Assembly (NCBI RefSeq): GCF_000003815.2
Contig: NC_049990.1
Span: 19,449,258-19,513,257 of the forward strand
Origin: Branchiostoma floridae
Lineage: Eukaryota; Chordata; Leptocardii; Amphioxiformes; Branchiostomatidae
Direction: 5' to 3'
Length of the DNA: 64,000 nt
Part shown: positions 57,261-64,000 of the stretch, one piece after another
Position numbering within the stretch: the stretch's first letter is position 1
Layout of the letters: each line of letters begins with the position of its first letter
Made by a program: the position numbers and the translations under genes
Notes under the pieces: model-generated
What the model saw: only the letters and a program-made list of their open reading frames with translations
What the model was told of the DNA's origin: nothing
Databases searched by the model: none

Positions 57261-59798
57261 TTCGATATGTTCCCATCTGTTAAACATGTCAAAACATAAA
57301 CAGGGCAATTGTTTGCAGATTTGCGACTTTTTTTTACGGGACCAGACGAGGAACCCGTGTCTTAAACTTATATTCTGTTGTGTCTATGTAGCTATCTTTG
57401 GTTTTTTTCGTACAAATCATTTTGTCGCGTGCTATATGGTTTCCTCGGACCTTTTGTGAATTATTCTCATTGACAAATTGAATGCGTTTTTACACCTGTG
57501 TTATTATAGTATCTGCGCTAAGTATCCATTTTTACACGCTTAAGACTTTTTGGTTAATGTCATGATCTTAACTCCATTGTCCCTGGTTCAAAACAGTTTA
57601 ATTGTATGGGGCTATCTTTTGTAACCAAGTTACCTAATGTGTCGCAAGTAAGAAATAGTTGTTGTGGTAAATAGGCATGGCTTAGGGCTTACTATCCACC
57701 CCCTACCTACATTAGCTGTGTGTTGACCGGGAAGGAGAACGGGAAAGTCTCAAATGTGCGGCAGAGACGTAAACAGCAATAGCGACGGCAATATTCTGAT
57801 GTAGACGATTTTCAAATTAGCCCATGCAGGTATCAACTTAAAGGAATTTCATTGTAAAACCATATGGTATTCGAAAGGATAGTTTGTTTTAATTCTTGTC
57901 TAACTGGAACATCACAGCTGCAACATTTGAGAAACTCCTCATTTTTAGATGCAAATATAGTGTGTCAACCGTTGAAGCCCAGCGTAGACACGAAAACAAA
58001 CCAACTAAAATTTGATCTATCTTAAGTTAGTTATACCTACATATAGCATACGCACTGTGCAACACAATTTATTATTCCTGGCAATCAGCCAGTCACTGAA
58101 TCTGGGCGTTAGTACGCATGCGCATGGCAAGAAGTATTTGGATCCCAAATTCAATTGATGGGAGCTACACCAACCAGATCTGTCGCTTAAACAGCCAAAT
58201 TAGCCCCTCCCCTAACTGTCGAAAGCATCATAAACTGTGTTTTTGTCGTCCACAGCGTAACTAAATGTCATTTCGACGTGAACAGTAGTTAAGTCAGGAA
58301 TGTTTTGACATCTCCTTCAAATTCTAATTGGAGTCGAATTCGTTGGATACATATCTGTGAGTACAAATATCTTTCTATGTCTGCTCAGAAAGTGCTTTGC
58401 ACTCAGGGTATAAAAATGCGCTTTTCAAAATATGTTTTCATCTGTGAACATGAACAAAGACAAGCCGAGAATGTCTGACAGATTTACGATTTTGTTTTTC
58501 ACGGGGACTGATGACAAATTAATATTAAGTATCTATGTATTGTGCATTTTCCTAACAATTTTTTTAGAACTGTTATCATTAAGACTATATTTACGAATCC
58601 ACTGTAGACCCTTTTTGTGGGTATGTGGTGTTTAATAATTCTTACACCTGATTGACGAGATGATGAGTTTGAACCGTGTTCAACGACGGTCTCCACTTTG
58701 ACACTGAGTTGCTGCTATAGTCACAGTTACATTGACTCTCTCCGCTTAAAACTTTACATCATAAAATAAAAGATACAAGAGGTATTTTAACGGCAAGCAA
58801 AGAGACGACGGCTGGAAAGTAGCGCGTTGATGAAAGCAAATCGCAAAAAAAGTGCAGACAAGATTGGGGTGCCATAAAATATCATTTCTATTCTATTGTT
58901 TTCATACTAGTTATATCATGAAACATGTAAAAGTGATACTGAGAGGACAACAAGATACTCAAAATGTGAAGAAAAGTCGTTACTTTTCTTTAAAATTCGT
59001 TGGGAAATCTATAGAATTTCAGGTCACATAGAGTTTGGCGAAAGCGCCGTCCCAGTGGAAAGGGTGCATAACAAACTCAAAAGTCACTTACCAAGGGTCA
59101 ACAAAGGTCGGTTACTGGCGGACGAGAAAGGTGAATTAGGGACCCTGTTTAACTGTCTGGAGCATTCTTAACAACAGATTGCATCATGTTGCAGACAACT
59201 AAAAGTAATGTATGCCACATGTCTTACACTAGAATAGGTGCGTATAGTTTTCGTATAAAACTGGCTTTAGTTTTTGCCAGACAATTTCATCAGCTGCAAA
59301 ACATACTAGTTAGACATATATACAGTAGTACTGGTACTTTGTCTGAATGAGCAAAATGGGAAAATTAAAGATAATTCCATATGTTCCAATCTGTTAAACA
59401 TGAACAAAAGACAAACAGGGGAAACTTTGGCAGATTTACGACTTTGTTTTTCACGGGAACAGACGAGGAACCCGTGTTTCATAATTATATTCTGTTGTGT
59501 CTATTCACTTTTTTTCGAGTTCCTTTCATACGAATCATTTTGTCATGCGTGCTACGGTTTCCACGGACCTGTTGTAAATTATTCTCAAATTAAGCGCGTT
59601 TTTACACCTGTGTAATCATACTATCTGCGCTCAATAGCTTTGTTTGCACGCTTAAGACTTTTTGGTTAATTTAATGATTTCTAACTACATTGTCCCAGCT
59701 TTAAAACAGCTTTATTGTAAATTGGGCTATTTTTGTAAATAAGCCACCTAATGTGTCGCAGGGCCACGATAGTTGTTGCGGTAAATATGCGTGGCTTA

Positions 59799-60042
59799 GT
59801 ACCCCTTTCCACTAGGCCGGCGCTCGAACCGCACTCTCCCTGCGACCTAAAATTTGACATTTTGCCCAACGAATTGTATCGAAAAGAATAGAATCTTGTT
59901 ACACTTTGTGCGTTTTGTTGTCTTCTCAGTCACACTTTTACGTTTTGCATGTTATTCTCAGTGTGGAAGTAAAGGCTAGACATATCCTATGTAGGTCGCA
60001 GTGAGAGCACAGCACGATCGCCGTCCTAGTGGAAATGGGGCC
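59799..60042. mobile_element. TTA-flanked MITE of 244 bp (unit 2 copy)
   Basis: Paralogous position to 50891-51134 in unit 2, with the same ends and TTA flanks. It was therefore present before the large duplication. Confidence 0.75.
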
Positions 60043-61502
60043 TTATACCCCCGTCACATTATATACGATCTTCGGACTTACTTCGCAATCGCAGGAAGGT
60101 CGGCTGATGTTAAAGTCTTAGGATTGTCTTGCGTATTTTTCGCCCCAAAACTGTCCCTGTCACATATACGCGAGGCTCGTGCGATAGTCTGTGACTAAAA
60201 TATAAATCTATGATAATGAACCTCCCATGGACTCTTGCCCTCGGACAAGGTAACACAAATCGTTCCTCACAGAATGGTAATATATCAATAAATGTTGTTT
60301 CTTTGCTGTCGTAATCTTTTTAACCAATGGATGGAATGCGCGGGCATAATAGAAATGACGAAAGAAAAGAAATTGTGTCACAAAGGCAGCCTACATACTA
60401 CCACAGGGGCCACAATGTTAGAATTACCCTCACATTCCTAGGCATTCAATATTTGTAAACGAACGGAAGTCGGGCGAATGTCGATGGCTACACTTTGCCC
60501 CAGGTTTGTTATTTTGCCTGCCAGAATTTTTATTTGTTTGCGGGTGAGAAGGGCCATTATTTTTTCTCCCAGCCTCATTATTACCAGGAAGTCAAATTTT
60601 TGGAGAGTTTTATCCTCGAAACATTGTTACAAAGTTGTTCCTGCCTCGAGGTCTTATTAATGTATTAAGTACCTACCAGAATGAAACGGCTGCATGAAAC
60701 TGCGCATATAGCGGTTAAAAATTCCCTTTTATACATCCCAACTGACTTGGAGTGTCAAAGGGATAAAAGCTCATTCAACAACAAGGCCAAACCACCACGC
60801 TTTCACTTTTCCATGCCAAGTAAGGATCAACAAAATGAGGAAAACACCCATTCGCGGTAGGTACCTTAATAAGACCTTAAAGTCTTTAATAAGGTCATTC
60901 TCCATAACAAGCCTTGATTGTTTGGCGAATGTATGTGTTTGTGGAACTCTAGTTTTTAGATGAAAATATAGTGTATCAACCGTTCAAGCTCAGCGTAGAC
61001 ACGAAAACAAACCATCTAAAATTTGATCTATCTTAAGTTAAATATACATACAGGCAGAATACGGAATGTGCAACACAACTTATCATTAAAATAATATAGT
61101 ATGGTAAGGAATTTCAAACTTAGTTGCCTGTCCAGAATAATATATATTGGTCAATATAAATCCATGCACAAATTTACAACAACAACTAGAGAGATCAATA
61201 CGAATCAAGTGATTATCAATATTATAAGAGCGGATAAAGAGCGACAATATCTTATACATGTACTATATCTTTCTTACATGAAAAGTTATCTGCCATCACA
61301 AAAAGCCACGAATAAGCATGGCGCGTCCAGGACAAAGGATTAAATAAAGTAGGTTTTGCTGCAGAACGAAGGTCAGGAAGCATATATATAATCGACTTTG
61401 ACCTTCGGCTTCCCACATACCAAATCTCATTGCAGTCTATCCAGTAGTTAAGCTATGCTGACAACATATATCTGGAAACACAAACAAGCAAACAAACCTA
61501 AA

Positions 61503-61526
61503 TACACACACACACACACACACACG
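61503..61526. repeat. (CA)n microsatellite, expanded relative to unit 1
   Basis: The run is about 24 bases here, against about 14 at the equivalent place near 52762 in unit 1. Confidence 0.9.
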
Positions 61527-62640
61527 TGGGATCAATAAACAAAGAATACAATCTACGGCTATAAGTCAGGATGTTTGAGAGTGTTTCGGGGGTAGGTGCA
61601 AATGCTTCTGGGGTCTGATCTGGCTGTAGGTCACGAGGAGAACTTTATTGCGAGACAACTGTAACATGAACAATGTTTGGTATCTTGTAAACTACCATAT
61701 ATTTCTATAACAATCCTAAAAGAATAATCATAGGAAAGTCACGCTTCTATTTTGTCGGAGAGAAGAAATGTTAAAGTTTCTGGACGTAAATCATCGCCGT
61801 CAGAAATATTTCTTGCTAAAAGTATTCACCCTTTTGTGTTTTAAACAGGTGGGGATTACCAAACTGAAAAACACTTTCATCGTATTCTATTGTTTCTAAA
61901 GAAACGTTTATCTAATAGTTTGCATCTCATGAATCATTGATGAGTCACCGCCGATCTCCATGTACGTTCCACCAATGACGTGTCGCCTTCGACAGGTACC
62001 ATATATAATTTACTACAGGTTAATGGAGCAGCTAGCCCAGCCAGATCTGTCACTTAAACAGCCAAATTAGCTCCTCCCCCTAACTGCCTCAAGCATCATT
62101 AACAGTGTTTTGTCGTCCACAGCGTAACTAAATGTCATTTCACCAGGAGCGACGTGAACAGTAGTTAAGTCAGGCATGTTTTGACATCTTCTTCAAATTC
62201 TAATTGGAATCGAATTCATCGTAAACAATTCATATCTGTGAGCAAAAATATCTTTCTATGTCTGCTCCAAAAGTGCTATAGCACTCAGGGTATTAAAATA
62301 CGCTTTTCAAAATATGTTTTCATCTGTGAAACATGAATAAAGACAAGCCGAGAATATCTGACAGATTTACGATTTTGTTTTTCACAGGGACTGATGACGA
62401 AACCATATACAACTCCTGTGACGTTACACAATTTCAAATCATTATAATCCTATGTATTGTGCATTTTCCTAACGATTTATGTGCCATTTATGCCCAGTTT
62501 TTGAGAATTGTTGTTATCAAGACTATCTTTACGAATTCATTGTAGACTTTTTAGGGGGGTGCGGTGTTTAATACCCTTGACACCTGATTGACGAGATGAA
62601 CTGGGCTCTACGACAGTCGCCATTTTGACACTTTTCATAC

Positions 62641-64000
62641 TTCTGAGTTACTGCTATGGTCATAGCTACACTCTCTCAGCTTAAAACTTTACATCATGGA
62701 ATAAAAGATACAAGAGGTATTTTAGCGGCAAGCTACCTTCTCTTTTGAGTATAACTGGGCAACTACTGTTGCAAAGAGACGACGCCGGGAAAGTAGAGCG
62801 TTGATGCAAGCGAAGCGCTAAAAGCGCCTTCACGATTAGGGTGCCATAAAACATCATTTTTATTCCCGTCACAAAGAACCTAAGCTTATGTTGAAAATAT
62901 CGAAACAACGACACCGCACCACCATCGATATCCCCAACCCCACAAAATAAACGTCGCCGCTTCCGAAGGTGGAGGCTATGGCAATGAACGGTCAATTTGT
63001 AACGTAAAATTTGAAGATAACTACCAGCAAACGACTTTACAAAAGGGATCGAGAATGCGCCCCTCCCTCTTCTGGTTGACTTATCACAAAACTGGAATAT
63101 TAGATAGTCTATGAGAACCGCCAAAAACGACCCCACAAAAGTGATCGAGAATGCGCCCCCCACCCTCTTCTGACTGACTTATCACAAAACTGAAAAATTA
63201 GGTAGTCTTACATACTACTCTATATTCGTTAAATGATTTCCTGACAAACAGCGAGCGCAAACCGTAGTTGTAGAATGACACAGCACTCACATTATCGTCG
63301 GGTTACCACAAGCAACTTTCATTAAACAATTACTCTTCTTTCTGTGCATAAATGATCTAACAAATCAGCTTGGTTCAAATGTGAAATCTATGGTTTAGCG
63401 CATGATATAACTGATTTCACGTCCGCCAAATTATATGAAATCATCAAGAAATGGCTAAGAAAATGACAAAAATAGGTCAATCCCCATAGTACTTTTATTA
63501 GCAATGTGAAAATATCATAATGGCTTACAGCGTGTCACGTTGTGTCTTCCACATGTACAAACAAACATACTGACATAGGAAAAGGACAGTGAACACGAAA
63601 GTTTTTTTTTTTAAACAAACGGATCTAGGTGCAACTTTCTTCAAGTTTTGTGGTCAGAGTTGATCAACATGAAACCAACCGGTATCTTGACGTTAAATTG
63701 GTAACTGACCAAAGATTGGGTGTATAGCTTATTCAATAAATAGGTAAGTCTGAGTTGACACTATTAGTAATCAAACATAGCTAAAACCTTAATCCACCTA
63801 CATACTTGTTCAAAATTCCAAGACTGTTTAGAATATGATGTTTGTATTACTCCGTGGTGTCTTTAGCTGCCAGGCATTTTGAATTTGATTTCTTTTGTGT
63901 AGCAGATAAATATGGATGTTTGTAGATGTAATCACATTTTTCAGCAATAACTATTACAAGTATAAAAAGCAATCAAAGCGATTGGTACCTCTTCTATATT
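62641..64000 (+). repeat. Large tandem duplication, start of unit 3
   Basis: The start of a third copy, running off the window. It matches 46030-47400 and 53916-55300, so the array extends further. Confidence 0.85.

Larger units (their letters stand above)
53916..62640 (+). repeat. Large tandem duplication, unit 2
   Basis: Head-to-tail copy of unit 1. It differs by a 1.1-kb insertion at 56152-57260, a deletion at about 60485 matching 51576-51746 of unit 1, and a longer CA run at 61503-61526. The sub-repeat cores lie at about 57316, 58479, 59431 and 62362. Confidence 0.85.

Noticed and set aside
49444-62545. Family of small FFTGTD membrane proteins
   Set aside because: Frames are short, several copies are frameshifted or lack an ATG in the right place, and no splice or promoter context supports them. 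Kept only as a finding about the conserved core.
62681-63163. 160-codon minus-strand frame in unit 3
   Set aside because: The matching frames in units 1 and 2 are broken at different places, so it is not a maintained gene.

Overview
The window looks like lancelet (Branchiostoma-like) genomic DNA. This rests on small phase-consistent exons with GT/AG borders, tRNA-derived SINEs, CR1-like LINEs, and a very high density of non-autonomous DNA transposons and tandem repeats. There is one 100-base assembly gap (40295-40394). No bacterial features, CRISPR array or clear stand-alone RNA gene were seen. The species call is an inference from repeat and gene style, not from a search.

Two multi-exon genes are well supported, and they point away from each other. 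On the minus strand (16524 down to 6182) is a secreted protein of about 13 exons: signal peptide, six-blade YWTD propeller, EGF-like module, second YWTD propeller, as in the LRP family. On the plus strand (19926 to 35607) is a 7-exon, 644-residue type I membrane protein: signal peptide, two sushi/CCP-like modules with a Thr-rich linker, a further Cys-containing ectodomain, one transmembrane helix, and a long tail with an ITAM-spaced YxxL pair. All splice phases are compatible in both models.

The most striking observation is that these two unrelated receptors start with homologous 67-bp signal-peptide exons in inverted orientation 3.4 kb apart. The similarity continues about 130 bp upstream and about 70-90 bp into the intron. 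This looks like an inverted duplication of promoter plus signal exon that now drives two different protein bodies.

The rest is mobile and repetitive DNA. 0-6 kb: a 534-bp TIR element with a 5-bp target duplication, and a run of seven 17-nt palindromes. 7.7-8.2 kb: a SINE split by a large tetranucleotide expansion. 17-18.4 kb: SINEs and the 3' end of an LTR retrotransposon. 20.5-28.6 kb: a CACTA-like element of about 8.1 kb, holding a subterminal repeat array, a broken CR1-like LINE and a 115-bp minisatellite of about 18 copies. 28.7-31.7 kb: three TIR elements and a LINE relic. 37.7-45.2 kb: two nearly identical, oppositely oriented 0.88-kb fold-back elements around the assembly gap; one ends 26 bp upstream of a possible first coding exon of an unrecognised gene. 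42.1-42.7 kb: two TTA-flanked MITEs back to back. 46.0-64.0 kb: a recent large tandem duplication (units about 7.9 and 8.7 kb, plus the start of a third). Its second unit carries a Helentron/HINE-like insertion whose empty site is preserved in the first unit.
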